Part shown: piece after piece, positions 18,404 through 26,630 of the stretch
Position numbering within the stretch: position 1 is the first letter of the stretch
Layout of the letters: each line of letters opens with the position of its first letter
Assembly (NCBI RefSeq): GCF_900188295.1
Contig: NZ_FZNM01000006.1
Span: 1 to 64,000, forward strand
From: Paracoccus sediminis
GTDB lineage: Bacteria > Pseudomonadota > Alphaproteobacteria > Rhodobacterales > Rhodobacteraceae
Direction of reading: 5' to 3'
DNA length: 64,000 nt
The notes under the pieces: model-generated
Database searches by the model: none
The model's input: the letters and a program-made list of their open reading frames with translations, nothing else
Told to the model about the DNA's origin: nothing
Translations under genes and position numbers: made by a program

Positions 18404-19519
18404 ATGAGCAGGACTTTCAAGCTGGCCGCCAAGGCCGGCGCAGTGGTGTTTCTTCTGGCTTCGTGCGCGGCGACGGGCTTTGACCCCGATCTGCGCGCCT
18501 GGATGCCGGGCGCGCTGAACACGGCCGATGCCGCTGCCCGCGCAGCTCCGCGTCCGCAGCCTGACGATCGCGGCATCATCCGTTTTTCCGATTATGAGGT
18601 CGTCGTGGCCCGCAGCGGCGACACGCCCGCCATTGTCGCCCGCAGACTGGGGATCGATCCGGCACGGCTGGCACAGCACAATGCCCTGCCGGTCGATGCG
18701 CCTCTGGCCGCAGGGCAGACGCTTGTGCTGTCGCAACAGGTCGCGGCGGGGGGCGCGGCAGGCGCGGTCCGCGACCCCTTTGCAGGGCAGACCGCACCGG
18801 CTCGCGCCGCAGCGCCCGCCGCGCCGCCCGCCGCGACTGCGACCGCCAGTCCCGCACAGCACACCGTTGCGGCCGGAGAGACGGCATGGTCCATCGCCCG
18901 AAAATACAGCGTCGATGTCAAGGATCTGGCGTCCTGGAACGGCCTGCCGGTCAGCATGACCCTGCGCGTCGGGCAGCGGTTGGTGATCCCCGTTGCCGGG
19001 CGAAAGGCGCCCGATGCAGCCGCCGTCACCACCATGCCCGGCAGCGGCAGCCCGACCCCGCGCCCGCCCTCGGCGGCCCAGCCCCTGCCCACCGAAACCA
19101 CCACCCCCACCGCGGAACCCGGACCGGCGGCGCCCGCGACCGATCTGGGCGCGACGCGGACCGCGGCCTCGGCCAGCGGTCGGTTCCAGATGCCGGTGTC
19201 GGGATCGATCATCCGCGTCTATGAAAAGGGCCGGAACGACGGCATAGACATCTCGGCCACCGCAGGGACGGCCGTGAAGGCGGCGGGGGGCGGCACGGTT
19301 GCTGCGATCACCGAGGATGCCACGGGTGCGCCCATCGTCGTCCTGCGCCACGACGGCAACCTGATGACCGTCTATACCGGACTGGATGGCCTGGATGTCG
19401 CCAAGGGCGACCGCCTTTCCGCCGGCCAGGCCATCGGCAGGGCCGGAAAAGGCGGCTTTGTGCATTTCCAGGTGCGCCAAGGCTTCGAGAGCGTGGATCC
19501 CGAAGAATATCTCAACTGA
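18404..19519 (+). CDS. NlpD-like LysM/M23 lipoprotein
   Basis: A 371-residue lipoprotein with lipobox LLASC near residue 21. Two LysM peptidoglycan-binding domains follow (about residues 65-110 and 148-195), then a Pro/Thr-rich linker and a C-terminal M23 fold (about 262-371). The M23 histidines are mostly lost: the HxGxD block reads NDGID and only one His remains in FVHFQVR. By analogy with NlpD/EnvC it is more likely an activator of cell-wall amidases than an active endopeptidase. It sits in the periplasm, anchored to a membrane. Confidence 0.85.
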   Translation: MSRTFKLAAKAGAVVFLLASCAATGFDPDLRAWMPGALNTADAAARAAPRPQPDDRGIIRFSDYEVVVARSGDTPAIVARRLGIDPARLAQHNALPVDAPLAAGQTLVLSQQVAAGGAAGAVRDPFAGQTAPARAAAPAAPPAATATASPAQHTVAAGETAWSIARKYSVDVKDLASWNGLPVSMTLRVGQRLVIPVAGRKAPDAAAVTTMPGSGSPTPRPPSAAQPLPTETTTPTAEPGPAAPATDLGATRTAASASGRFQMPVSGSIIRVYEKGRNDGIDISATAGTAVKAAGGGTVAAITEDATGAPIVVLRHDGNLMTVYTGLDGLDVAKGDRLSAGQAIGRAGKGGFVHFQVRQGFESVDPEEYLN

Positions 19520-19585
19520 ATTAGCGGAACGTCATCCTTTGCCGGACGTTGCCCTGCCATCAGCAATGCAAACAAGGGGATGACC

Positions 19586-19882
19586 ATGGACCATTCTGAG
19601 CACCCGCGGCTTTTGCCCGACGAACTGACGGACGCGGTTTTGACCGGCGCCACCATCTATGGTCCGGGCGACGAAACCGTCGGCACGATATCCCATGTCC
19701 ACGGCTCGGGCGGGTCCGCGCAGGTCGTCATCGACGTGGGCGGCTTTTTGGGAATCGGATCGAAGCCCGTTCTGGTATCCGCGTCCGACATCGACCTGAT
19801 GCGCGACGGGGACGGGGTGGTGCACGGCGTGTGCCGCTGGACCAAGGAAGACCTGAAGGCCCTGCCCGAACATACCGACTGA
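19586..19882 (+). CDS. PRC-barrel domain protein
   Basis: A 98-residue protein built around one PRC-barrel-like domain: LTGATIYGPGDETVGTISHV followed by VVIDVGGFLGIGSKPVLV. Such domains occur in photosynthetic reaction-centre H subunits, RimM and many small proteins of unknown role. ATG at 19586 has AGGGG at a good distance; an ATG two codons upstream overlaps that site. A strong terminator follows, so it is the last gene of this group. Function unknown. Confidence 0.75.
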   Translation: MDHSEHPRLLPDELTDAVLTGATIYGPGDETVGTISHVHGSGGSAQVVIDVGGFLGIGSKPVLVSASDIDLMRDGDGVVHGVCRWTKEDLKALPEHTD

Positions 19883-19894
19883 CGTTCGACAGCC

Positions 19895-19921
19895 GGGCGG
19901 CGGATCGTCCGCCGCCCCTCT
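19895..19921. terminator. Bidirectional terminator between PRC-barrel and GS-like genes
   Basis: Perfect 10-bp arms GGGCGGCGGA (19895-19904) and TCCGCCGCCC (19908-19917) with a three-base loop, then CTCTTT. It lies in the 40-bp gap between convergent genes and can serve both. Confidence 0.8.
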
Positions 19922-19922
19922 T

Positions 19923-21254
19923 TCAGACGGTATCGAGATACAGTTCAACCGTTTCCTCGTCCGACAATTCGGCCATGTAATGCAGTTCCTGCCGCTTGGT
20001 CATCACGAAATTGTCGATCAGGTGGCCGGGGAAAATCCGCCGCATTTCGGCACATTCGTGAAAAGCATCGATGGCCGCGCCCCATGTGCCGGGAAGCTGG
20101 TCAAGATGCTGGTCATAGGCGTTGCCCTTGAAGGGTTCCGGCGCCTCCATCTTGTCCAGCAGGCCGTTCAGCGCGGCCCCCAGGATCGCCGCGACCGTCA
20201 GATAGGGGTTGACGTCGCCCCCCGCCACCCGGTGTTCGATCCGCCGCGCCTTTGGACCCGATGACGGAATGCGGATCGCCGCCGTCCGGTTTTCATAGGC
20301 CCAGCCGATTCCGGTCGGCGCATGGGCATTCGGCACAAGCCGGTCATAGCTGTTTTCATGCGGCGCAAACAGCAGCATCGATCCTGGCATGGCGCGCAGG
20401 CAGCCCGCGACGGCATGGCGCAGTTCAGCAGTCCCTTCTTCGCCCCCGTTGTCAAAGATGTTGCGCCCGGCCCGATCCAGGATCGAAAAGTGCATGTGCA
20501 TTCCGTTTCCCGAAAACGTCTCATAGGGCTTGGCCATGAAGCTGCCGGCAAAGCCGTATTGCCGGGCGATCCCCTTGACCAGCATCTTGAAGAACCAGGT
20601 ATCGTCGGCGGCCTTCAGCGGATCGGCCTGGTGCATCAGGTTGATTTCGAACTGGCCTGGCCCGGCTTCGGAAATGGCCGTGTCTGCCGGAATGTCCATC
20701 GCCTCGCAGGCGTCGTAAAGCGCGGTGAAGAACTGGTCGAAGGCATCAAGCGCCCGCAGGCTCAGCACCTCGCCCCCCGTCCGGCGCTTGCCGGATCGGG
20801 GGCTGGGTGGCACGCGCAACTGTCGCCCGGAATCGTCGATCAGGAAGAATTCCAGTTCGGTCGCGACCACCGGGGTCAACCCCGCCTGCCGATAGCCATC
20901 CACGACGCGCGCCAGGGCCTGACGCGGATCGCCTTCGTATGGCCGTCCGTCCGGATGGAACATCCACAAGGGCAGCAGGGCGGTGGGTGCATCCAGCCAG
21001 GGCATCGGCAGAAAACCCCGTTCGGTCGGCAGCAGCAGCCCGTCCGGGTCGCCAATTTCGAACACAAGGGGGCTGTCCTCGACATCTTCGCCCCAGATGT
21101 CCAGGTTCAGGACGGAATAGGGAAACTTGGTCCCTTCCTCGCTGACCTTGTGCGCATAGCGGGCCGGGATCCGCTTGCCGCGCGCGACGCCGTTCAGGTC
21201 GGCGGCGGCGACGCGGATCGTCTTGACCTCGGGGTGTTCTTTCAGCCAGTCCAT
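19923..21254 (-). CDS. Glutamine synthetase-family ligase (gamma-glutamylpolyamine/amine type)
   Basis: A 443-residue member of the glutamine synthetase superfamily. It has the VVATELEFFL metal block, NGMHMHFSI, the NSYDRLVPNAHAP loop, and the EHRVAGGDVNPYL block near the C-terminus. It lacks the adenylylated-tyrosine region of housekeeping GlnA. Such proteins include gamma-glutamylputrescine synthetase (PuuA) and glutamylamide synthetases. It is the last gene of an operon with a histidine/polyamine-type ABC importer, suggesting that the imported amine or amino acid is gamma-glutamylated. The acceptor is unknown. Confidence 0.8.
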   Translation of the reverse strand: MDWLKEHPEVKTIRVAAADLNGVARGKRIPARYAHKVSEEGTKFPYSVLNLDIWGEDVEDSPLVFEIGDPDGLLLPTERGFLPMPWLDAPTALLPLWMFHPDGRPYEGDPRQALARVVDGYRQAGLTPVVATELEFFLIDDSGRQLRVPPSPRSGKRRTGGEVLSLRALDAFDQFFTALYDACEAMDIPADTAISEAGPGQFEINLMHQADPLKAADDTWFFKMLVKGIARQYGFAGSFMAKPYETFSGNGMHMHFSILDRAGRNIFDNGGEEGTAELRHAVAGCLRAMPGSMLLFAPHENSYDRLVPNAHAPTGIGWAYENRTAAIRIPSSGPKARRIEHRVAGGDVNPYLTVAAILGAALNGLLDKMEAPEPFKGNAYDQHLDQLPGTWGAAIDAFHECAEMRRIFPGHLIDNFVMTKRQELHYMAELSDEETVELYLDTV

Positions 21255-21258
21255 GAAT

Positions 21259-22083
21259 TCACCGGATCATTTGCGGGCGGTATCGAATGCGCTGCACGGC
21301 GCCGGGCAGATGGCGGTTCAACCGCCGGTTCACGACGCCGAACAAGCCGATCAGCGCCAGCGTGCAGAGGATAAAGTATCCGGCCACGATCGGATAGGCG
21401 ACAAAGGGATTGAAAGTCTGGCCCGCGAAATAGCTGGCGTAGTACAGGCTGTCGCCGCGCTGCTGGAACGCGGGGAAACCGGAAAAGAACACTAGCGTCG
21501 TGGCGTGGAACAGAAAGATTGCCTCGTTGGTATAGGACGGCCAGGCCAGCCGCAGCATGGTGGGCCACAGGATCCGGCGAAATTTTGTCCAGCCGGTCAT
21601 GCCATAGGCTTCGGCGGCCTCGATGTCGCCCTTGGGCACCGCCATTAGCGCGCCGTGAAAGATTTGCGCGGAATAGGCGGCGGTGTTCAGCGTCAACACG
21701 ATCAGCGCCCCGGCCCAGGCCTTGGTCAGCCAGCCTGTTCCCAAGGTCATGCCAAAGATCTCGATCCCGGCGCGGGGCAGTAGCACCAGGGCCTCGTAGG
21801 CCAGGAAAAACTGGATGAACAACGGACTGCCGCGGAACAGGAAGATGAAGCCGTTCGCGGATTTGCGCAGCCAAGGGTTCAGGCTGGTCTTGGCCAAGGC
21901 CAGCCCCGTGGCCAGAAAGAACCCGAACAGCAAGGCGAAAAACGCGAAATACAGATTCCAGATCAGACCCGAACCGATCAGCGTGACCTGCTGGCACAGG
22001 GTAAAGTCCGAACGCGGCAACAGCCGTTCGCCCAAGCCCAGGGACCGCAGGCCATAGTCGACAACGGTTTGCGCGCAGCTCAC
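21259..22083 (-). CDS. Amino-acid ABC transporter permease (HisM-like)
   Basis: A 274-residue inner-membrane permease of the polar amino-acid family (HEAAT). The EAA loop reads EAAEAYGMTGWTKFRRILWP, and it begins in a hydrophobic helix pattern with FRGSPLFIQFF. The GTG start at 22083 overlaps the upstream permease stop as GTGA. It pairs with the HisQ-like permease, the binding protein and the ATPase in the same unit, and is four bases upstream of the ligase gene. It carries a polar or basic amino acid or polyamine-like solute. Confidence 0.85.
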   Translation of the reverse strand: MSCAQTVVDYGLRSLGLGERLLPRSDFTLCQQVTLIGSGLIWNLYFAFFALLFGFFLATGLALAKTSLNPWLRKSANGFIFLFRGSPLFIQFFLAYEALVLLPRAGIEIFGMTLGTGWLTKAWAGALIVLTLNTAAYSAQIFHGALMAVPKGDIEAAEAYGMTGWTKFRRILWPTMLRLAWPSYTNEAIFLFHATTLVFFSGFPAFQQRGDSLYYASYFAGQTFNPFVAYPIVAGYFILCTLALIGLFGVVNRRLNRHLPGAVQRIRYRPQMIR

Positions 22084-22961
22084 AAGGCACCTGCCTTGCG
22101 CTGCGCCTCACCCGCCAGGGTGGCCTGCCCGGACGACAGGCGGGCGACCAGCCGATCCAGAACCCTTTCGGAAATCCAGGTCATCAGCAGATAGAACGCC
22201 AGCACCGCCAGGAAATAATACAACCGCCAGTCGGGATGCGGATAGGCAAAGGATGACGTCTTGGCCCCGCCCAGTTCGCGCGCCCAATACACGATGTCCT
22301 CGATCCCCAGCAGGAACAGCAAGGGCGTGGCCTTTATCAGGATCATCCACAGATTCGACAGGCCGGGCAGCGCATAGGTCCACATCTGCGGCACCAGGAT
22401 GCGGCGCGTCACCTGCCGGGGGGTCATCCCATAGGCCTCGGCCGTTTCCAGTTGGGCGCGGGGCACGGCCTGCATGGCGCCGTACAGGACATTGGCGGCA
22501 AAGGCCCCGAACACGACAGAAAAGGCGATGACCGCCAGCGTCATGGCATAAACGTCATGGACCCATTCCGGGCTGGTGGACAGGGGCAGCTTGGCCGCCG
22601 CGCAGACCACGAAATCGTTGCCTTGCCGCACCGGCGCGTCGCCGTCGCACAGCGCCTGGTGGCGCAGCCATTCCAGCCCCTGATCCAGGGCGATCGGCAC
22701 GAACAGGAAGAACACGATGTCGGGCACGCCGCGGACCATCGAGGTATAGATCCGCCCCAGCCACCGCAGCGGCGCGACCCGCGACCGCGAGGCCATGGCA
22801 CCGCCATAGCCGAACAGCAGGGCAATCGGGGCGGTGATCGCCAGCAGCAGCAGAACGATCCCGAAACTGGCATAGAACAGCAGGTGCGTGCCGGTCGTCA
22901 GATAGCACGACAACCAGGCAAGCCCCTCCAGCACCGATGGGTCGCTGCAATAGGTAAACAT
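22080..22961 (-). CDS. Amino-acid ABC transporter permease (HisQ-like)
   Basis: A 293-residue permease, somewhat longer than HisQ because of an extra periplasmic loop (about residues 105-135, with two cysteines in CDGDAPVRQGNDFVVCAA). The EAA loop is ETAEAYGMTPRQVTRRILVP, and VRGVPDIVFFLFVP is typical of the family. The ATG at 22961 follows a hairpin in the 46-bp gap after the binding-protein gene. It forms the membrane channel with the HisM-like partner. Confidence 0.85.
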   Translation of the reverse strand: MFTYCSDPSVLEGLAWLSCYLTTGTHLLFYASFGIVLLLLAITAPIALLFGYGGAMASRSRVAPLRWLGRIYTSMVRGVPDIVFFLFVPIALDQGLEWLRHQALCDGDAPVRQGNDFVVCAAAKLPLSTSPEWVHDVYAMTLAVIAFSVVFGAFAANVLYGAMQAVPRAQLETAEAYGMTPRQVTRRILVPQMWTYALPGLSNLWMILIKATPLLFLLGIEDIVYWARELGGAKTSSFAYPHPDWRLYYFLAVLAFYLLMTWISERVLDRLVARLSSGQATLAGEAQRKAGAL

Positions 22962-22978
22962 TCACCAGCCCCAATGAA

Positions 22979-23000
22979 CGCCGCGGAACGACCCGCGGCG
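22979..23000 (-). terminator. Intra-operon hairpin between binding protein and permease genes
   Basis: 8-bp arms CGCCGCGG (22979-22986) and CCGCGGCG (22993-23000) with a six-base loop. Its place after the binding-protein gene fits the usual attenuating or mRNA-stabilising hairpin that keeps binding protein more abundant than permeases. Confidence 0.5.
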
Positions 23001-23007
23001 CATCGCA

Positions 23008-23730
23008 TCATTCGTATGTCTGCGCGTCGTCGCCGAAATGCTTCCTAATCAGGTCATTCAGGCTGCCGTCCTCCTTCATCGCGGTGATGGCGGCGTCGAA
23101 TTTCCCGCGCAGTTCAGTGTCGGACTGGCGCAGGCCCACGCCGATGCCTTCGTCCAAGCTCACCTGTTCGCCGGTGAAGACAAGATCGTTGCTGTCCTCG
23201 ACAAAGGGGCGCAGCACCTCGTGATCGCCAAAGCCCGCGTCAGCCTCTCCGTTGCGGACGGCGGCCAGCACCTGGTCGATGTTGGGAAATTCCAGCAGCG
23301 TCGCGCCGGTTTCGGCGATGTGGGACGCCTGCACGGTGCCCGTCTGGACTGCCACCACGCCGCCTTCCAGATCCACGCCATCCTGCAACGCGACATAGGA
23401 CGACGGCGCGGGCGGCAGGTAATCCTGTGTGAATGCAATGACGGCCTTGCGTTCGTCGTTGATGCTCATGGCGGCCATGATGGTGTCATAATTCGACGAC
23501 ACCAGGTTGGGGATGATCGAATCCCAGTCGTTCTTGACCCAGGCGCATTCCAGCTGGGCGCGCTTGCACAATTCGTCCCCCAGTTCGCGTTCGAACCCCG
23601 CCACTTCGCCGGCCTCGTTGATGAAGTTGTACGGAGGATAGGCGCCCTCGGTTCCCATGCGCACGGTCTGGCCGAATCCCGCACCCGTGGTCAGGGCAAG
23701 GGCCGTCGCGGCGATAAGCAGTCTTTTCAT
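23008..23730 (-). CDS. Periplasmic amino-acid-binding protein (HisJ/ArgT type)
   Basis: A 240-residue family 3 solute-binding protein with a signal peptide (MKRLLIAATALALTTGAGFG). The opening VRMGTEGAYPPYNF and GEVAGFERELGDEL and the later VAVQTGTVQASHI segments match the lysine/arginine/ornithine and histidine binders. It captures the solute in the periplasm for the HisQ/HisM-like permeases. CAGGAGACG precedes the ATG. The ligand is inferred to be a basic amino acid or related amine from family and from the adjacent GS-like ligase. Confidence 0.85.
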   Translation of the reverse strand: MKRLLIAATALALTTGAGFGQTVRMGTEGAYPPYNFINEAGEVAGFERELGDELCKRAQLECAWVKNDWDSIIPNLVSSNYDTIMAAMSINDERKAVIAFTQDYLPPAPSSYVALQDGVDLEGGVVAVQTGTVQASHIAETGATLLEFPNIDQVLAAVRNGEADAGFGDHEVLRPFVEDSNDLVFTGEQVSLDEGIGVGLRQSDTELRGKFDAAITAMKEDGSLNDLIRKHFGDDAQTYE

Positions 23731-23755
23731 TCATCGTCTCCTGTTGGTTCGGTGT

Positions 23756-24553
23756 TCAGTGCGCAGCCGAGGCACTGAGAAACTGGCGCAGCCGATCCGT
23801 TTGCGGCGCGCCGAAAAGCCGGTCGGGGGGGCCTTCCTCGGCGATCAGGCCCTGATGCAGGAACACCACATGATCGCTGACGTCGGCGGCCAGCCGCATG
23901 TCGTGGGTCACGATAATCATGGTGCGGTGTTCCGCCGCCAGATCCTTTATGACGCGGACGACCTCTTGCTGCAATTCGGGATCGAGCGCGCTGGTCGGTT
24001 CATCGAACAGCAGCGCCTTGGGCTGCATGCACAGGGCACGGGCGATGGCCGCACGCTGCTGCTGGCCGCCGGACAGCTGCGCGGGCCAGGCGTCGCATTT
24101 GTCGGCGATGCCCACCTTGTCCAGCAGGGCGCGGGCGCGGGATTCAACCGCCGCCCGGTCCTCGCGCAGGACCGTCAGGGGGGCCTCCATGACGTTTTGC
24201 AGGATGGTCATGTGGGACCACAGGTTGAACTGCTGGAACACCATCGACAGGTTGGTGCGGAACCGCATCATCTGCGCGCGGTCGGCCGGGACGCGGGCCG
24301 CGCCCTGCCCTTTCCATCGCACGGGTTCGCCGTCAAAGGCGATGTCCCCCGCCTGGCTGTTTTCCAGCAGGTTGCAGCAGCGCAGCAGGGTGGATTTGCC
24401 CGATCCGGACGATCCGATCAGGCTGACCACATGGCCGCGCGGCGCGGTCAGCGACACGCCCTTCAGCACCTCGACCGACCCATAGGCCTTGAGCAGTCCC
24501 TGGATCTGGATCACGGGCGCGGCGTCAAACGGTGCGGCTTTGTCGTTCATCAT
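23756..24553 (-). CDS. Amino-acid ABC transporter ATP-binding protein (HisP-like)
   Basis: A roughly 265-residue ATPase with Walker A GSSGSGKST, Q-loop FQQFNLWSHMT, signature LSGGQQQR and Walker B LLFDEPTSALD, the standard set for the HisP/GlnQ group. It energises the permease pair downstream. Two adjacent ATGs (24553, 24550) are possible, and neither has a strong ribosome site. The frame extends to 24691 through the end of purS without similarity. It is the first gene of the transport-ligase unit, 80 bp after purS. Confidence 0.88.
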   Translation of the reverse strand: MMNDKAAPFDAAPVIQIQGLLKAYGSVEVLKGVSLTAPRGHVVSLIGSSGSGKSTLLRCCNLLENSQAGDIAFDGEPVRWKGQGAARVPADRAQMMRFRTNLSMVFQQFNLWSHMTILQNVMEAPLTVLREDRAAVESRARALLDKVGIADKCDAWPAQLSGGQQQRAAIARALCMQPKALLFDEPTSALDPELQQEVVRVIKDLAAEHRTMIIVTHDMRLAADVSDHVVFLHQGLIAEEGPPDRLFGAPQTDRLRQFLSASAAH

Positions 24554-24633
24554 CGGCACATTGGGCGACAATCCCGGCGCATTTGCAACGGGGTCTGATG
24601 GCCAGCCCGCCAAAAGCGCGGGCTGCCGCTGCG

Positions 24634-24873
24634 TCAGGCGATCTCGACCGCGTATTTCTCGATCACGGTGTTGGCCAGAAGGGCTTGGCACATCCTCTCG
24701 ACCTCGGCCCTGGCCGTCTCGGGATCGGTCGCCTCAAGATCCAGTTCGATCAGCTTGCCCTGCCGGACGCCGGACACGCCCCGATGGCCCAGGCCGCCAA
24801 GCGCGTGGCGGATCGCCTCGCCCTGCGGATCCAGGACGCCATCCTTCAGCATGATCGTGACACGGGCTTTCAT
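24634..24873 (-). CDS. purS: Phosphoribosylformylglycinamidine synthase subunit PurS
   Basis: A 79-residue PurS, beginning MKARVTIMLKDGVLDPQGEAI, with GGLGHRGVSGVRQGK in the middle. It is the small bridging subunit of the PurLQS complex that makes formylglycinamidine ribonucleotide in purine synthesis. It follows purC by 13 bp with an AAAGGACC ribosome site. In many relatives purQ comes next, but here the next gene is the ABC ATPase. Confidence 0.93.
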   Translation of the reverse strand: MKARVTIMLKDGVLDPQGEAIRHALGGLGHRGVSGVRQGKLIELDLEATDPETARAEVERMCQALLANTVIEKYAVEIA

Positions 24874-24886
24874 CGGGCGGTCCTTT

Positions 24887-25648
24887 TCAGTTTATCGCGG
24901 TCGGTTTCAGGCTGGTGGTGTTGGCGGGCATCAGGCCCAGGCGGCGCGCGACCTCGGTATAGGCGTCGGTCAGGTTGCCAAGGTCGCGGCGGAACACGTC
25001 CTTGTCCAGCTTCTGGCCGGTCTTCATGTCCCAAAGGCGGCAACTGTCGGGGCTGATCTCGTCGGCGACGATCAGGCGCATGAAGTCATTGTCCCAGACG
25101 CGTCCGATCTCGATCTTGAAGTCGATCAGCTTGATGCCGACGCCATAGAAGACGCCCGACAGGAAATCGTTGACGCGCAGGGCCAGCGATACGATGTCGT
25201 CCAGATCCTGCTGGGTCGCCCAGCCGAAGGCGATGATGTATTCCTCGGACACCATCGGATCGCCCAGCTCGTCGTTCTTGAAGCTGTATTCGACGATCGG
25301 GCGCGGCAGCAGCGTGCCTTCCTCCAGCCCCAGCCGCTTGGAGATGGAACCGGCGGCGAAATTGCGCACGATCACTTCCAGCGGCACGATCTCGACCTGG
25401 CGGATCAGTTGCTCGCGCATGTTGATGCGGCGGATGAAATGGTTGGGGACGCCGATGTTGGTCAGGCCGTTCATGAAGAATTCGGACAGCCGGTTGTTCA
25501 GCACGCCCTTGCCTTCGATGGTCGCACGTTTCTGCGCGTTGAAGGCGGTGGCGTCGTCCTTGAAGTACTGGACCAGGGTGCCCGGCTCGGTGCCTTCGTA
25601 CAGGATCTTCGCCTTGCCTTCATAGACCTTCTTCCGGCGCGGTGCCAT
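24887..25648 (-). CDS. purC: SAICAR synthetase
   Basis: A 253-residue PurC, which joins aspartate to CAIR in purine synthesis. Motifs include [22 protein letters not shown] near the N-terminus, [13 protein letters not shown] and the [15 protein letters not shown] block. The ATG at 25648 with AAAGGACG upstream gives the family length; the frame runs on to 25975 as shadow. It is divergent from the zeta subunit gene over a 129-bp spacer and forms a unit with purS. Confidence 0.95.
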   Translation of the reverse strand: MAPRRKKVYEGKAKILYEGTEPGTLVQYFKDDATAFNAQKRATIEGKGVLNNRLSEFFMNGLTNIGVPNHFIRRINMREQLIRQVEIVPLEVIVRNFAAGSISKRLGLEEGTLLPRPIVEYSFKNDELGDPMVSEEYIIAFGWATQQDLDDIVSLALRVNDFLSGVFYGVGIKLIDFKIEIGRVWDNDFMRLIVADEISPDSCRLWDMKTGQKLDKDVFRRDLGNLTDAYTEVARRLGLMPANTTSLKPTAIN

Positions 25649-25777
25649 GGCGGCGTCCTTTCGCATGTCCCTTATCCCATGGGCCTTACCCCACAAGGCC
25701 CACCGGGGGCAATACGAGAGGCTTGCAAGCGCCTGCGGGCGGGCTAAGATCTGCGTCAAGCCAACACGGAGGCCCCG

Positions 25778-26095
25778 ATGACCACCTTCGACGACCGCGA
25801 ACGCGCCTATGAGACCAAGTTCGCCCATGACGCCAACCTTCGCTTCAAGGCCGAAGCGCGGCGCAACCGCCTGCTGGGCGAATGGGCTGCGGGTATTCTG
25901 GGCAAGGATGGCGACGACGCGCGGGCCTATGCCATGAGCGTGGTGACATCCGATTTCGCCGAACCGGGCGATCACGACGTTTACCGCAAGATCGCGGCCG
26001 ACCTGGACGGCAAGGCGGGCGAGTCCGAAATCCGCACCAAGATGGCCGAGTTCACCGACATCGCGCGCCGTCAGATCGTGGACGAGGCCGAATAG
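25778..26095 (+). CDS. F1-ATPase inhibitor zeta subunit (DUF1476)
   Basis: A 105-residue all-helical cytoplasmic protein matching the DUF1476 family, whose Paracoccus denitrificans member is the F1Fo-ATPase zeta subunit. The inhibitory N-terminus [18 protein letters not shown] and [17 protein letters not shown] are seen, followed by a four-helix body. It blocks ATP hydrolysis by wedging into the F1 rotor interface and so saves ATP when the proton gradient falls. The TAG stop lies in the left arm of the terminator hairpin. The ATP synthase genes are not in this window. Confidence 0.9.
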   Translation: MTTFDDRERAYETKFAHDANLRFKAEARRNRLLGEWAAGILGKDGDDARAYAMSVVTSDFAEPGDHDVYRKIAADLDGKAGESEIRTKMAEFTDIARRQIVDEAE

Positions 26096-26130
26096 GAGGC
26101 TGGCGGATCGGACGCTCCGCCAGCCTCCTA
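26093..26130. terminator. Terminator hairpin whose arms contain both stop codons
   Basis: Perfect 15-bp arms TAGGAGGCTGGCGGA (26093-26107) and TCCGCCAGCCTCCTA (26116-26130) with an 8-base loop. The TAG of the zeta gene starts the left arm, and the TAG of the convergent thioesterase gene (26130-26128) starts the right arm when read on the minus strand. Confidence 0.75.
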
Positions 26131-26625
26131 TCCCTGCGGCATCAGGAAATGCCCTGTCGCCTGGGCCAGCAGCCGCGATCGGTTATCCTGCCATGCCTCG
26201 ACCTGGACACTGGCGTAACGCCGTCCCGACCGGACCACCCGCGCGCGGGCATAGGCGTCGCGCGGCAGTCCGCTGCGCAGATAGTCGACGGTAAAGTCGA
26301 TGGTCTTGGGCAGGCGCGGGGGATGGATCGCAACCGCCGCGTCCGGGACCGCTCGGCCGGACTCCATGTCCTCCCACATCGCGGCCCAGGCCAGCTCGAT
26401 GATGGCCGTCGTTTCCAGAAACGCCGCCGTGACCCCGCCATGCAGCGCGGGCAGCAGGGGATTGCCGATCAGCTTTTCATCATAGGGCAGGATCGCGGTC
26501 AGTTCGTCGCCCCTGCGGTCGAACCGGATGCCCAGCCAGGTCAAGTAAGGGACACCGGACACAAGGGCCGACAGCGCCGAATCGCGGCGCGACTTGATCC
26601 GGTCCAGAGGTTCGCGCCGGTCCAT
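26128..26625 (-). CDS. Hotdog-fold thioesterase (PaaI/YbgC-like), copy 1
   Basis: A 165-residue hotdog-fold protein of the PaaI thioesterase family. The conserved block [21 protein letters not shown] carries the HGG loop followed by a helix, typical of acyl-CoA thioesterases. It probably hydrolyses a CoA thioester in the cytoplasm. The ATG at 26625 is five bases after the stop of the second thioesterase gene. The two are a tandem pair with only moderate similarity. The pair is divergent from the MerR-regulated fatty-acid genes, so a role in acyl-CoA turnover is likely. Confidence 0.75.
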   Translation of the reverse strand: MDRREPLDRIKSRRDSALSALVSGVPYLTWLGIRFDRRGDELTAILPYDEKLIGNPLLPALHGGVTAAFLETTAIIELAWAAMWEDMESGRAVPDAAVAIHPPRLPKTIDFTVDYLRSGLPRDAYARARVVRSGRRYASVQVEAWQDNRSRLLAQATGHFLMPQG

Positions 26626-26630
26626 CGCCC

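Noticed and set aside
17504..19480. 658-residue open frame on the minus strand across surE, pcm and nlpD-like genes
   Set aside because: Shadow of three well-supported plus-strand genes; no signal or domain seen.
24874..25777. Purine riboswitch before purC
   Set aside because: The 129-bp spacer shows no conserved purine-aptamer loops and the divergent zeta gene leaves little room.
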